Shown one piece after another: positions 8,937 through 17,632 of a stretch of DNA of 64,000 bases (within the stretch, counting starts at the first letter, position 1; each line of letters starts with the position of its first letter). Source of the stretch: Thiosocius teredinicola (lineage in GTDB: Bacteria; Pseudomonadota; Gammaproteobacteria; Chromatiales; Chromatiaceae); NCBI RefSeq assembly GCF_002009425.1, contig NZ_CP019936.1, positions 3,149,297 to 3,213,296 of the forward strand. Direction: 5' to 3'. A program made the position numbers and the translations under genes. Below the pieces are notes generated by a model that was given only the letters and a program-made list of their open reading frames with translations, did not search any database and was not told where the DNA came from.

Positions 8937-10418
8937 TTATCCATTGCTTGCCTGCGGCAACTCGGCCACCAGGCGTAACGACACAGAAAGCTCATCGAGC
9001 TGGAAGTGCGGTCGAATGAACGAGACCGCACGGTAGACGCCAGGCCTTCCGGGGACCTCGCTGACTTCGACAGACGCTTCGCGCAGCGGAAACTGTGCCT
9101 TGGTTTCCTGAGAAGCGGAATCGTCCGCAGTGACATATTGGTCAATCCAACGCTGCAGATAGGTCTCTACGTTGGACGGCGCGGCAAAGCTGCCGATTTT
9201 GTCGCGCATCATGGCCTTCATGTAATGCGCAATTCGACTGACGGCAAATATGTACTGCAACTGGGCAGACAAAGATGCATTGGCATTCGCTGCATCGGTG
9301 TCGTATTTCTTGGGTTTTTGTGCCGATTGAGCACCGAAGAACGCTGCGTAATCGGTGTTCTTACAGTGAACCAACGGAATGAAACCGAGATCACTGAGCT
9401 CTTTTTCACGTCGGTCAGTAATGGAAATCTCGGTAGGACACTTCAGCGCCACTTCACCATCGTCGGTACGGAAAGTATGCGTAGGCAGGTCTTCAACCAG
9501 ACCGCCACCCTCAACGCCGCGAATGGCTGCGCACCAGCCGTAGTTCTCGAATGCGTTGGTAAGGCGCGACCCCATGGCGAATGCCGCGTTGCACCAGAGA
9601 TACTTCGAGTGATCCGTGCCGTCGACATCCTCGACGTAGTTGAACCCTTCGGTGGTAACACCATCAACCGGGTTATACGGCAAGCGACCTAGAAAACGCG
9701 GCATCGTCAGGCCGACATAGCGTGAATCTTCCGATTCGCGGAACGATTTCCACTTCGCGTACTCAACTGTGTCGAAGACCTTCGACATATCGCGCGGCTT
9801 GCCAAGTTCGGTGTACGAATCCAGCCCGAACAGTTCCGGTGAGGCAGCGGCGATGAACGGTGCGTGTGCAGCAGCCGCGACATGCGACATCTGCTCGACG
9901 AAATACATGTCTTCAGGCTGTCGCGTCAGTTCGAACTGACCGATCAGCGTGCCGAACGGCGCCCCGCCGAAGGTTCCGAACTCTTCTTCATACACTTTCT
10001 TGAACAGCGCACTCTGATCGAAATCGATCGCCGTCTTGAAGTCTTTGACGAGTTCCTTCTGCGTCGCGTTCATGAGCTTGATCTTCATCATCGAGCCCGT
10101 AGACGTCTGCTTCGCAAGATAATGCAGGCCGGTCCATGCGCTCTCGAGTTTCTGAAACTCAGGCGCGTGCATGACCTCACTAAGCTGTTCAGAGATCAGT
10201 TTGTCGAGCTCTGCGACACGTGCATCCAACGAAGCCGAAAGGTTTTCCGATACGACAACTTCGCCTTCAAGCACCTGACTGGCCAGCTCGCTGATGATAT
10301 CGCGCGCACGCGCGCGCTCCGCGTCAGATTTGGCAACCCGACTCTCGGCAATGATGTTGTCGAGAAGTCCACCTTCCGCAGCCGGGGCTGCCGGCTGTTC
10401 ACCCTGCGCTGCGCTCAT
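8937..10418 (-). CDS. tssC: T6SS sheath large subunit TssC
   Basis: 493-residue EvpB/VipB-type sheath protein that co-polymerises with TssB into the contractile sheath. Diagnostic stretches include KLESAWTGLHYLAKQT (about residue 90), PKDMYFVEQMSHVAA-like sequence around 175, and the C-terminal VETYLQRWIDQYVTADD. It overlaps tssB by one base (TGATG-type junction), as expected for stoichiometric co-synthesis. Length matches the family. Its N-terminus is rich in Ala/Glu/Pro, as is common for TssC. Confidence 0.97.
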   Translation of the reverse strand: MSAAQGEQPAAPAAEGGLLDNIIAESRVAKSDAERARARDIISELASQVLEGEVVVSENLSASLDARVAELDKLISEQLSEVMHAPEFQKLESAWTGLHYLAKQTSTGSMMKIKLMNATQKELVKDFKTAIDFDQSALFKKVYEEEFGTFGGAPFGTLIGQFELTRQPEDMYFVEQMSHVAAAAHAPFIAAASPELFGLDSYTELGKPRDMSKVFDTVEYAKWKSFRESEDSRYVGLTMPRFLGRLPYNPVDGVTTEGFNYVEDVDGTDHSKYLWCNAAFAMGSRLTNAFENYGWCAAIRGVEGGGLVEDLPTHTFRTDDGEVALKCPTEISITDRREKELSDLGFIPLVHCKNTDYAAFFGAQSAQKPKKYDTDAANANASLSAQLQYIFAVSRIAHYMKAMMRDKIGSFAAPSNVETYLQRWIDQYVTADDSASQETKAQFPLREASVEVSEVPGRPGVYRAVSFIRPHFQLDELSVSLRLVAELPQASNG

Positions 10419-10918
10419 CAGTCTTCCTCCTTCTTGCCGAGTTTCTGCAGCTGTTCGGTACTTTGCAGCACGTCACTCAGTAGATCCTCAAGCTTTTCAT
10501 TGCCCGCCATTTTGTTGCGCAGATCGGCGAGTTTGGATCTCGCCTCCATGAGCTTGCGTAGGGGCTCAACGTTCTGCACAACCGCTTCCGGACGAAAATC
10601 TTCGAACTTGTCGAAGGTAAGATCGATCCCGATCTCACCACCTTCGTCAGTCAACTTGTTCTTGACGCGATAAGCGGCGCGCGGAGCAATGCTGCCAATC
10701 ACATCATCCAGATTGTCCATGTCCACGTTTACAAATTTACGATCGCGAAGTTTGCCTTGATCTTTCTCGCTCTGACCGGAGAAATCACCAAGCACACCAA
10801 CAACGAACGGAATCTCTTTCTGTTCGATTGCATCGCCGATCTCGACATCGTAGGTAAGCTGGACACGCGGCGGACGCACCTTCTGCAACCGCTTCTGAAC
10901 GCTTTCTTTTTTTGCCAT
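10418..10918 (-). CDS. tssB: T6SS sheath small subunit TssB
   Basis: 166-residue VipA-type sheath protein. The start at 10918 (MAKKESVQKRLQKVRPPRVQ) is chosen over an ATG ten codons upstream because GGGAG stands about 6-10 nt before it and because VipA proteins begin at this point. The RPPRVQLTYDVEIGDA and PFVVGVLGDFSG segments are conserved family features. The C-terminal helix with KLEDLLSDVLQS is the region that ClpV and TssC contact in homologues. It is co-transcribed with tssC and lies 142 bp behind the TPR lipoprotein gene. Confidence 0.96.
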   Translation of the reverse strand: MAKKESVQKRLQKVRPPRVQLTYDVEIGDAIEQKEIPFVVGVLGDFSGQSEKDQGKLRDRKFVNVDMDNLDDVIGSIAPRAAYRVKNKLTDEGGEIGIDLTFDKFEDFRPEAVVQNVEPLRKLMEARSKLADLRNKMAGNEKLEDLLSDVLQSTEQLQKLGKKEED

Positions 10919-11060
10919 CTCAATCTCCCGATTTCCGATCACCGACAACCCGGCGAATTGAAATCCTTAATTTGCAAAATAAACGCTGTCTGAGTCACTT
11001 GGACCGACGGCACCTCAAGTCCGTATCGAGAACCACGACACGCGAATAATCTTTCATCGA

Positions 11061-11735
11061 CTAGCGCAACACGTTAAAGGGATCACCGTCGAGTGCCGGT
11101 GCTTTATCGCTGATCGCATCTTCCAGCGCCTTGCCTGCCTCCGCTTGCGCCTTGGCTTTGGCCGCCTCCCTGGCGGCCCGGCGAGCAGCCCGCGCACGTC
11201 TTTCGGCACGGCGGACCGCGGCTTCTTCAGCCATGCGTTGCTTCTTGAGCCGCTCCTGATCGATCGGCGGAACGAGCACTTCCTCACCCAGTATTTCACG
11301 CAGAACCTTGGCAAGGTTCTTCGCATCGTCGCGTGCGGAACCGGTGGTTTCGGTGTCTTCGCGAAGGTCCCACAGAGACTCTGTGGCTACGCGCAACCCG
11401 CTAACGGCGCGTACACTTTTCGCAGTGCTGTCGGCCGGGTCGCGCTGCAGCACTTCCTCGGAAGCCACGATAGCTTCGCCATATTGCGCATTGCCAAAAT
11501 ACAGCTTTGCCATGTTCACCCACGGTTCTTTCCGCCCGGGATGCATGCTCGCGGCTTTGGTCAATATGCCGATTGCCTGTTCGTATTTGCCGGCAGAAAC
11601 CAGTTCGTTGGCTTTTAGCTCGGCCTCGGTGAGATGTCGTGTACGTTCTTCGTCGGACATGCGCGACGGCATGCCGGAACAACCCACGAGCGTCGCTTGC
11701 AAAGCGACAACGAAAATCAAGATAGAGAAGCGCAC
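11061..11735 (-). CDS. TPR lipoprotein at the head of the T6SS sheath/baseplate operon
   Basis: 224-residue predicted lipoprotein. The first 18 residues form a signal peptide ending LVGC (Cys19), with Ser at +2, which predicts outer-membrane sorting. Residues about 35-115 contain two or three tetratricopeptide-like units (GKYEQAIGILTKA, AQYGEAIVASEEVL). A long Arg/Ala/Glu-rich helical segment (about 165-205) follows. Start is GTG. It is the first gene of the minus-strand T6SS run, divergent from tssJ, itself a lipoprotein gene. TPR lipoproteins are found in some T6SS clusters, but no specific role is assigned. A periplasmic scaffold for the TssJ-TssM complex is one possibility. Function not known. 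Confidence 0.8.
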   Translation of the reverse strand: MRFSILIFVVALQATLVGCSGMPSRMSDEERTRHLTEAELKANELVSAGKYEQAIGILTKAASMHPGRKEPWVNMAKLYFGNAQYGEAIVASEEVLQRDPADSTAKSVRAVSGLRVATESLWDLREDTETTGSARDDAKNLAKVLREILGEEVLVPPIDQERLKKQRMAEEAAVRRAERRARAARRAAREAAKAKAQAEAGKALEDAISDKAPALDGDPFNVLR

Positions 11736-12047
11736 TTGAACCCTAATCGTCCCTAATCCGGGTGTGTCTGGTGATTGAATCGTCCTTGTGCACGGAAGCG
11801 TTTAACACGTCGCTACCGTACGGCCGGTAACGTACATTAATTGCCGACCGCTCGCAATAGGCTTCGCGTCAGGTAACGAATTTGTAGCATGTAAATTGCA
11901 GTAAATTTAATGCAAGCAAAGCAAAGCGATCGATATGCACAAGCGTCGAGCGCACCGATGATGTAACATTGTGGCGCCTTCCACCATTGATATGGAACGA
12001 TGGGAATGCAAGCTCCTTAAGGATAGATGTACAGCTGAGCGAATAAC
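11736..12047. promoter_or_regulatory. Divergent intergenic control region of the T6SS
   Basis: About 312 bp separate the two oppositely transcribed T6SS operons, so both promoters should lie here. Immediately upstream of the TPR-lipoprotein start, CCCTAATC occurs twice with a 10-bp period (11741 and 11751), one helical turn apart. An AT-rich stretch (about 11878-11912) could hold the tssJ-side promoter. No convincing sigma-54 site (TGGC-N-TTGC) was found on either strand, and no ORF is supported. Confidence 0.5.
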
Positions 12048-12668
12048 GTGCAAGGACAGCCACGACAAAGCGCCAATTCGATACGGCGTTGGTTAACACT
12101 AGTCTGCTTCTTACCGCTTCTATACGGCTGCGTAACCACAGTTGCCACTGAGGTTGCCGGGGCTGCTTTGGGTGCGGCAATGAAGTCTGTCGGCCTTACG
12201 CCGCCGGACCCGAACGCACCGCGTCCGATGCTGGTCACGCTTTCGGCCGGCGAGCTGTTGAACGCGACTGAATCGGGCGAGTCACTCTCTCTCGTCGTTC
12301 GCTTGTATCAACTGCGAAACGAGGCAGGATTTTCGACACTGCCCTATGCGAAGGTCGGTAACGAGGATTCAGAGAAAGCCGTTATTTCCGAAGATCTGGT
12401 AAACGTGCGCGAACTGACGCTTATCCCGGGCAAGACCTATCAGCTCGAAGAGCAGGTGGAACCCGGCGTCAAGGTCATCGGCGTTGTCGCCCTGTTTAGA
12501 GATCCGGCACCGAACCGTTGGAAGCTGGCGTTCAACCGCGAGACATCTGAAGAAACCGGCATCGCCGTCGGTTTCCATAGCTGTGCCATGACCGTCGCCG
12601 AAGGTGAACTGACTGATGCGGGCGCCACGGATGCCACCCGCTCCCTTAGCGGCATTCGCTGCTTTTAG
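12048..12668 (+). CDS. tssJ: T6SS outer-membrane lipoprotein TssJ
   Basis: 206-residue TssJ/VasD-type lipoprotein that anchors the TssL-TssM complex at the outer membrane. A basic N-terminus and hydrophobic stretch end in the lipobox LLYGC (Cys28, Val at +2). The transthyretin-like beta sandwich is recognisable in LLNATESGESLSLVVRLYQL and in the loop region ending in a GVVALFRDP strand, which is well conserved in TssJ. The GTG start at 12048 gives a rather long n-region (MQGQPRQSANSIRRW). A shorter start cannot be excluded. It is the first gene of the tssJKL-vgrG operon. Confidence 0.95.
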   Translation: MQGQPRQSANSIRRWLTLVCFLPLLYGCVTTVATEVAGAALGAAMKSVGLTPPDPNAPRPMLVTLSAGELLNATESGESLSLVVRLYQLRNEAGFSTLPYAKVGNEDSEKAVISEDLVNVRELTLIPGKTYQLEEQVEPGVKVIGVVALFRDPAPNRWKLAFNRETSEETGIAVGFHSCAMTVAEGELTDAGATDATRSLSGIRCF

Positions 12669-12682
12669 AAGAGTAATGACAC

Positions 12683-14023
12683 GTGAAACAGGCAAAGATT
12701 CTTTGGGGCGAAGGACTCTTCCTCAGACCTCAGCACTTTCAACAACAGGACGCCTACCACGAATCACTGGTGAGTGATGCGTTGCTGACGGCCCAACCCT
12801 TCGGATGGGGTGTGCGTCATCTGGTTGTCGACAATGACGCCCTCAGGGGCGGCATACTGCGTATCGATCACATCGATGCCGTCTTGCCCGACGGCGAAAG
12901 CTATATAGCCCCCGATAGAGACCTCTTACCACCGCCGGTGGCGCTTGACGAAATTGTCGGCGACGAGTCCACCGAGTTCCGCCTGGCCCTACATCAGATG
13001 CGGCAGCACGGCGGAAACTCAGTACCCGAAGACAACGAGCAGGAGCAACGTCGCTACGTCGTCTCACATCAGAACAGCGCCGACCTCTTCACCGACGCGG
13101 CAGAAGCCGAGATTCCCGTACTCAAGAAAGCAGCACGCTTGAAACCCGCCGACGACCCGCTCGACCAATATGTTTCTATGGCACTGTTGCGCGTGCGCAA
13201 GACGCCGGCCAGCGGATTCGAACTGGATACGGCTTACATGCCCCCTACCCTGTCTATCGGTGCCGCACCGATGATCATGTTGCAGCTGAGGCGATTGCTC
13301 GATGCCTTGCAAGCCAAGGTCAACGCCCTGTACGGCTTCCACCGAGAGCCATCAAAAAACATCATCGAGTTTCGTTCTGGCGATATCGCATCGTTCTGGT
13401 TGTTGCACACGATCAGCAGTGCCGTTGCATCGCTCGCGCACCTGCATCAGAACCCGGTGCTTCATCCTGAACGGCTGTTTCAGGAACAGTTGCGCCTCGC
13501 GGGCGGCCTGCTGACATTCTCGAAAACCTATTCGTTGGCCGACCTTCCGACGTACGATCACGCCCATCCCGGCTCCGGTTTTCTCAAACTCGACCAGATA
13601 CTGCGTGACCTGCTCGATACGGTCATCTCGACGCGATACTTCAGAATTGCGTTGACCGAAACCAAACCTGCTTTTCATGCCGGGCGCCTCGATTCGGAAA
13701 AGATCAACGACAAGACTGCTTTCTATCTTGGCGTGTCGGCCGCTCAACCTTTGCCGAAGCTTATCGAATCGGTGCCGGTGCGTATGAAGATCGGTGCGCC
13801 CGATGACGTCGAGAAACTCGTCCTTTCGGCAATGCATGGCGTGAAGCTGGTGCATGCGGCCCAGGTTCCGCCGGCCATACCAGTACGCCCGGGGGCTTGC
13901 TATTTTTCGCTGGATCCGCGCAGTCCGCTCTATGAACGGATGCTGCAAGCCCAGTCTGTCACCATCTATGCCCCAGAAGGCTTCGATGACCTTTCACTTG
14001 AACTGATCGCGGTGAACGCATGA
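12683..14023 (+). CDS. tssK: T6SS baseplate-membrane connector TssK
   Basis: 446-residue TssK/VasE protein, a trimeric connector linking the TssEFG baseplate to TssL/TssM. The N-terminal ILWGEGLFLRPQHFQQQD is the family signature. FWLLHTISSAVASLAHL near residue 232-248 and the C-terminal FSLDPRSPLYERML are also typical. It lies 14 bp after tssJ and overlaps tssL by 4 bp (ATGA). Intact and of normal length. Confidence 0.97.
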   Translation: MKQAKILWGEGLFLRPQHFQQQDAYHESLVSDALLTAQPFGWGVRHLVVDNDALRGGILRIDHIDAVLPDGESYIAPDRDLLPPPVALDEIVGDESTEFRLALHQMRQHGGNSVPEDNEQEQRRYVVSHQNSADLFTDAAEAEIPVLKKAARLKPADDPLDQYVSMALLRVRKTPASGFELDTAYMPPTLSIGAAPMIMLQLRRLLDALQAKVNALYGFHREPSKNIIEFRSGDIASFWLLHTISSAVASLAHLHQNPVLHPERLFQEQLRLAGGLLTFSKTYSLADLPTYDHAHPGSGFLKLDQILRDLLDTVISTRYFRIALTETKPAFHAGRLDSEKINDKTAFYLGVSAAQPLPKLIESVPVRMKIGAPDDVEKLVLSAMHGVKLVHAAQVPPAIPVRPGACYFSLDPRSPLYERMLQAQSVTIYAPEGFDDLSLELIAVNA

Positions 14024-14790
14024 GCTCTGTCGCCACCCTGTACGCCGACCCACCAGTCGAAACCACAGCACCCGCTGATCGCCATGAAGTCGAAACGCTT
14101 GCCGATCTACTCTACGAGGGGTTCTATCTGAGCTACCTGCTGCGCAACGGCTGGGAACCCACGAGCGCAGCGAGCTTCGTCGATCGCGTGAGCCGCTTTC
14201 TGGATGATTTCGAACGTCGCGCAACACGACACGATTTCGCGGCCGCCGATATCTACGATGCCAAGTATGCTTTCTGCGCCACCATCGATGAGGCCGTACT
14301 TTCGACACCCGGACATATCCGGGATGAATGGGAACGCCAGCCGCTGCAACTCACCTTGTTCGGCGATCAGCTCGCCGGCGAGCATTTTTACGACAAGCTC
14401 GAAGAAGCCCGCCGGGATGGTCACAATCGCTTGCCGGCACTCGAAGTGTTTCACCTTTGCCTGTTGCTCGGCTTTAAAGGCAAGTATCTGCTCGAAGGAC
14501 CGGAAAAGCTGAGCTATTTCACGCGCCAGTTAGGCGAGCAGATAGCCCATCTCAAGGGGCAGCGAGCACCATTCGCACCGCATTGGCAGGCACCTGACCG
14601 AATCGCCCATCGCCTGCGACGCAACTTCCCCGCATGGGCATTGGCCTCAGTGCTGGCACTGTCCGGACTGTTGGCATACATCGGTCTGCGCGACTATTCG
14701 GCCGACCAGACTGCCGCGGCGCTGAGCCCGTATCAAAACCTGGTTTCACTGCCACCGCGCGCACCGTACCTGCAGATCACTCTGCCCTGA
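14020..14790 (+). CDS. tssL: T6SS membrane protein TssL (DotU), without peptidoglycan-binding domain
   Basis: 256-residue DotU-type inner-membrane protein. The cytoplasmic helical domain carries DLLYEGFYLSYLLRNG near the start, YAFCATIDEAVLSTPG (about residue 86) and LGFKGKYLLEG (about 150). One transmembrane helix lies at about residues 206-226, and only a short periplasmic tail follows. It therefore lacks the OmpA-like domain fused to TssL in some systems. A separate BON-OmpA protein in block three (44648-45439) could supply peptidoglycan anchoring. It is coupled to tssK by an ATGA overlap, and vgrG follows 28 bp later. Confidence 0.96.
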   Translation: MSSVATLYADPPVETTAPADRHEVETLADLLYEGFYLSYLLRNGWEPTSAASFVDRVSRFLDDFERRATRHDFAAADIYDAKYAFCATIDEAVLSTPGHIRDEWERQPLQLTLFGDQLAGEHFYDKLEEARRDGHNRLPALEVFHLCLLLGFKGKYLLEGPEKLSYFTRQLGEQIAHLKGQRAPFAPHWQAPDRIAHRLRRNFPAWALASVLALSGLLAYIGLRDYSADQTAAALSPYQNLVSLPPRAPYLQITLP

Positions 14791-14818
14791 CGGCGCCAGT
14801 AGCTACGGAATACGATGC

Positions 14819-17632
14819 ATGGATCGCTCATTCTTCCCTGACCTGCTAAGCCAGCAGAATCGCCTGATTGAGATCGCTACCGCGCTGCCGGAGGCTGCAC
14901 TTCTGGTCGAGCGCTTCCATGGGCGGGAAGCCGTGTTCGAGAACTTCGTTTTCGAGATCGACTGTGTGTCGACCTCGGCCAACCTCGAACTCAAGACCCT
15001 GATCGGCGAAGAAGTCACGCTTTATCTACTGCAAGCAGACGACAGCAAACGTGCATGGCACGGCTATGTCACCGAAGCCATGCAGCTCGGCGCCGACGGC
15101 GGTCTCGCACGTTACCGACTGCGTATAGAACCCTGGTTGCGATTCCTCTCGTACCGGCACAACAGCCTGGTCTTTCAGGATGTCGACATCCGCGGCATCT
15201 GCGAGCGGATCTTCGCCGACTACCCCCAAGCCGACTGGCAGTGGGACGTCAGCCAACAACTTCGCATGCGCAGCCTGTGTGTCCAATACCGCGAAACGGA
15301 CCTCGACTTCGTCCGCCGCCTGTTGGCCGAAGAAGGCCTGTCGTTTCGTTTTGAACACGACCAGCAGGCGCAGGCCGGCGACGAGATCACGCATGCGCGC
15401 CACAAGCTGATCGTTTTCGATCGCGAGGCCGAGCTGCCGGACAACGCCCAACCGGATATCCGCTTCCACCGCGCCGATGCCCCGGAGGTCAGCGACAGTA
15501 TCCAGCTGTTTAGCGAAACCCGCAGGGTGCTGCCCAATGTCGCAATTCAAAGCAGCTGGAACTACAAAGAACTGGTCGCAACCGATGCTGAAGCCGGCAG
15601 CGCGCTCGAGAACGGCGATTTGCCGGTGCTCGAAGTCTACGACGGCTCGGGCGCTTACCAATTCGAGTCCACTGATGCCGCCCAACTACGCACCGACCTG
15701 TTGTTGGCCGCGCACGAAGCGGGCTACCGACGCTTCGAAGGCGGCGGCAGCGTGCGCCAGCTCAACGAGGGTACCGTCTTCGCCCTGAGCCAGCACGAAG
15801 ACTATGTGGGCGACGATGCTCAGTTTGTTGTCTTGGCGGTTGAACACGAAGGTGCCAACAATCTCGGCACGCAAGCGGCCAAACTGATCGAGGCCGCGAG
15901 TATCGAGGCGGGCACCTATCGCAACCGCTTTCATGTCCAGCCCACTGGTGTGCCGATTGTGCCGCTACCGCGGTCCAAGCCGTCGATTCGACCACAGACA
16001 GCCCTGGTTGTCGGCCTGCCCGATGCGCCGCTGACGACCGAGCGCGACCACCGCATCAAGGTGCAGTTCGCCTGGCAGCGCGGCGAGCGGCCCAATGCTG
16101 GCGGGCTGACCGAAGGCATACCGGCCGAAACTCAAGGCAATGCGCCCGGCAACGACCAGGCAGGTACCTGGGTGCGTGTCGCCGAATGGCTGGCTGGCCC
16201 GAATTGGGGCAGCCATAACCTGCCACGCCTCGGAACCGAGGTGCTGGTCGACTTTGTTGAAGGCGACATCGACCGACCACTGGTCAGCCGGCAGCTCTAT
16301 AACGGGGCCGACATGCCACCCTTCTCGGCCGGGGTCGATGCCAGCGCCAACCATCCCGGCGTACTCTCCGGCTGGATGAGCCACAATCATAACGATGGCT
16401 TCAACCAATGGGTGGCCGACGATGCCCCCGATCAGCTGCGCACGCGCTTCGCCAGTAGCTATGCGGATAGCCAGCTTGGTCTCGGTCACCTGATCCACCA
16501 GGATCCACGCTCAGCACAACGCGGCGCATGGCGGGGCGCGGGCTTCGAACTGCGCTCGGATGCCTGGGTGGCAGTACGTGCCGGTGAAGGCCTGCTGATC
16601 TCGGCCACCGCTCGACCCCAGAGTGTTTCAACGCAGATGGATGTCGCTGAAACCGTCGGCCAGCTACGTGCAGCAGAGAAGACCGCCGAAGCCCTCTCCG
16701 ACGCAGCGGTTGCGCAAGGCGCCAAACCGCTGGCCAGCAATCCCGACCAAACCACCTTCATCGACAGCCTCGATCCCTCCAAGGGAGGCAAATACGAAGG
16801 AGGTATTGGCGGCCAAGCCGCCAAGAAGGCCAAACCGGGCAGTCGTGACCTGGGCGACCCAACAGAACGGTTCGAGGCGCCTTTTATCGTCAGCGAGGCC
16901 CCCGGTGACATCGGACTGAGCTCACCGGCAAGCACCGTGTTGTTTGCCGGTCAGCACATCCACGCCACCGTGCAGCAGGATCTGCACACCGCCGCGGCAC
17001 ATACCTTCAGCAGCGCAGTTGGCCAAGGGGCAAGTTGGTTCAGTCACACCGGTGGCATCAAGACCATCGCCGCCGCCGGCGAGGTCAGCCTGCAAGCGCA
17101 CACGGATGAACTGGAAGTGCTCGCCGACAAGTCCGTGACCGTGACCAGTTCTAGCGACGAGATCCACATTCTCGCCAAAGACAGCATCGTACTGAAGGCC
17201 GGACATAGCTCGATCACGATCAAAGGCGGGGATGTGACCTTTGCCTGCCCTGGGCAGTTTTCGGTCAAGGGTAATTGGAATGCGTTTATTGGGCCGGGGA
17301 GTCGGCCGGCCGTGCGCCCTCCACTCCCGTCCGGCCTTGAAGACCTCCAGAACTGGATCGAAGTCAGTTACCACGAAGCAGACTTGAAACCAATTGCCGG
17401 CGCGAAGTACATCCTGACCTTCAAAGATGGTTCAGTACGGCGCGGCATCTTGAATGACCAAGGCATGGTCCATCTCGATGATGTGCCAGCCGGCGTCGGC
17501 AAAGTGGAACTCGTCGATGCACGAAAATACGATCCCAGCTCAGCCTCTGGCGCACAAGCAAGCGCAAACAAGAATGATTGGATAACCGCCCTAAAAGCGG
17601 CGGCATCGGGAACTGCATCGGAGATATCTTAA
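14819..17632 (+). CDS. vgrG: T6SS spike protein VgrG (TssI) with a C-terminal beta-domain extension
   Basis: 937-residue VgrG. The gp27-like part occupies about residues 1-370 (for example the VQYRETDLDFVRRLLAEEGL signature). The gp5-like OB fold lies around 390-500, with VQFAWQRG near 415. A Gly/Ala/Lys-rich linker (about 620-690) precedes a DUF2345-like beta-helix (about 710-815). A small carboxypeptidase-regulatory-like beta domain covers about 843-895 (AGAKYILTFKDGSVRRGIL). Such terminal extensions usually recruit a cargo effector, which fits the nuclease gene starting right after the stop. It trimerises at the tip of the Hcp tube, beneath PAAR. Parts of this gene are duplicated in the vgrG remnant at 21.3-23.3 kb. 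Confidence 0.96.
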   Translation: MDRSFFPDLLSQQNRLIEIATALPEAALLVERFHGREAVFENFVFEIDCVSTSANLELKTLIGEEVTLYLLQADDSKRAWHGYVTEAMQLGADGGLARYRLRIEPWLRFLSYRHNSLVFQDVDIRGICERIFADYPQADWQWDVSQQLRMRSLCVQYRETDLDFVRRLLAEEGLSFRFEHDQQAQAGDEITHARHKLIVFDREAELPDNAQPDIRFHRADAPEVSDSIQLFSETRRVLPNVAIQSSWNYKELVATDAEAGSALENGDLPVLEVYDGSGAYQFESTDAAQLRTDLLLAAHEAGYRRFEGGGSVRQLNEGTVFALSQHEDYVGDDAQFVVLAVEHEGANNLGTQAAKLIEAASIEAGTYRNRFHVQPTGVPIVPLPRSKPSIRPQTALVVGLPDAPLTTERDHRIKVQFAWQRGERPNAGGLTEGIPAETQGNAPGNDQAGTWVRVAEWLAGPNWGSHNLPRLGTEVLVDFVEGDIDRPLVSRQLYNGADMPPFSAGVDASANHPGVLSGWMSHNHNDGFNQWVADDAPDQLRTRFASSYADSQLGLGHLIHQDPRSAQRGAWRGAGFELRSDAWVAVRAGEGLLISATARPQSVSTQMDVAETVGQLRAAEKTAEALSDAAVAQGAKPLASNPDQTTFIDSLDPSKGGKYEGGIGGQAAKKAKPGSRDLGDPTERFEAPFIVSEAPGDIGLSSPASTVLFAGQHIHATVQQDLHTAAAHTFSSAVGQGASWFSHTGGIKTIAAAGEVSLQAHTDELEVLADKSVTVTSSSDEIHILAKDSIVLKAGHSSITIKGGDVTFACPGQFSVKGNWNAFIGPGSRPAVRPPLPSGLEDLQNWIEVSYHEADLKPIAGAKYILTFKDGSVRRGILNDQGMVHLDDVPAGVGKVELVDARKYDPSSASGAQASANKNDWITALKAAASGTASEIS

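Noticed and set aside
10919-11060. Sigma-54 promoter ahead of tssB
   Set aside because: No TGGC/TTGC pair with correct spacing was found in the 142-bp gap on either strand.
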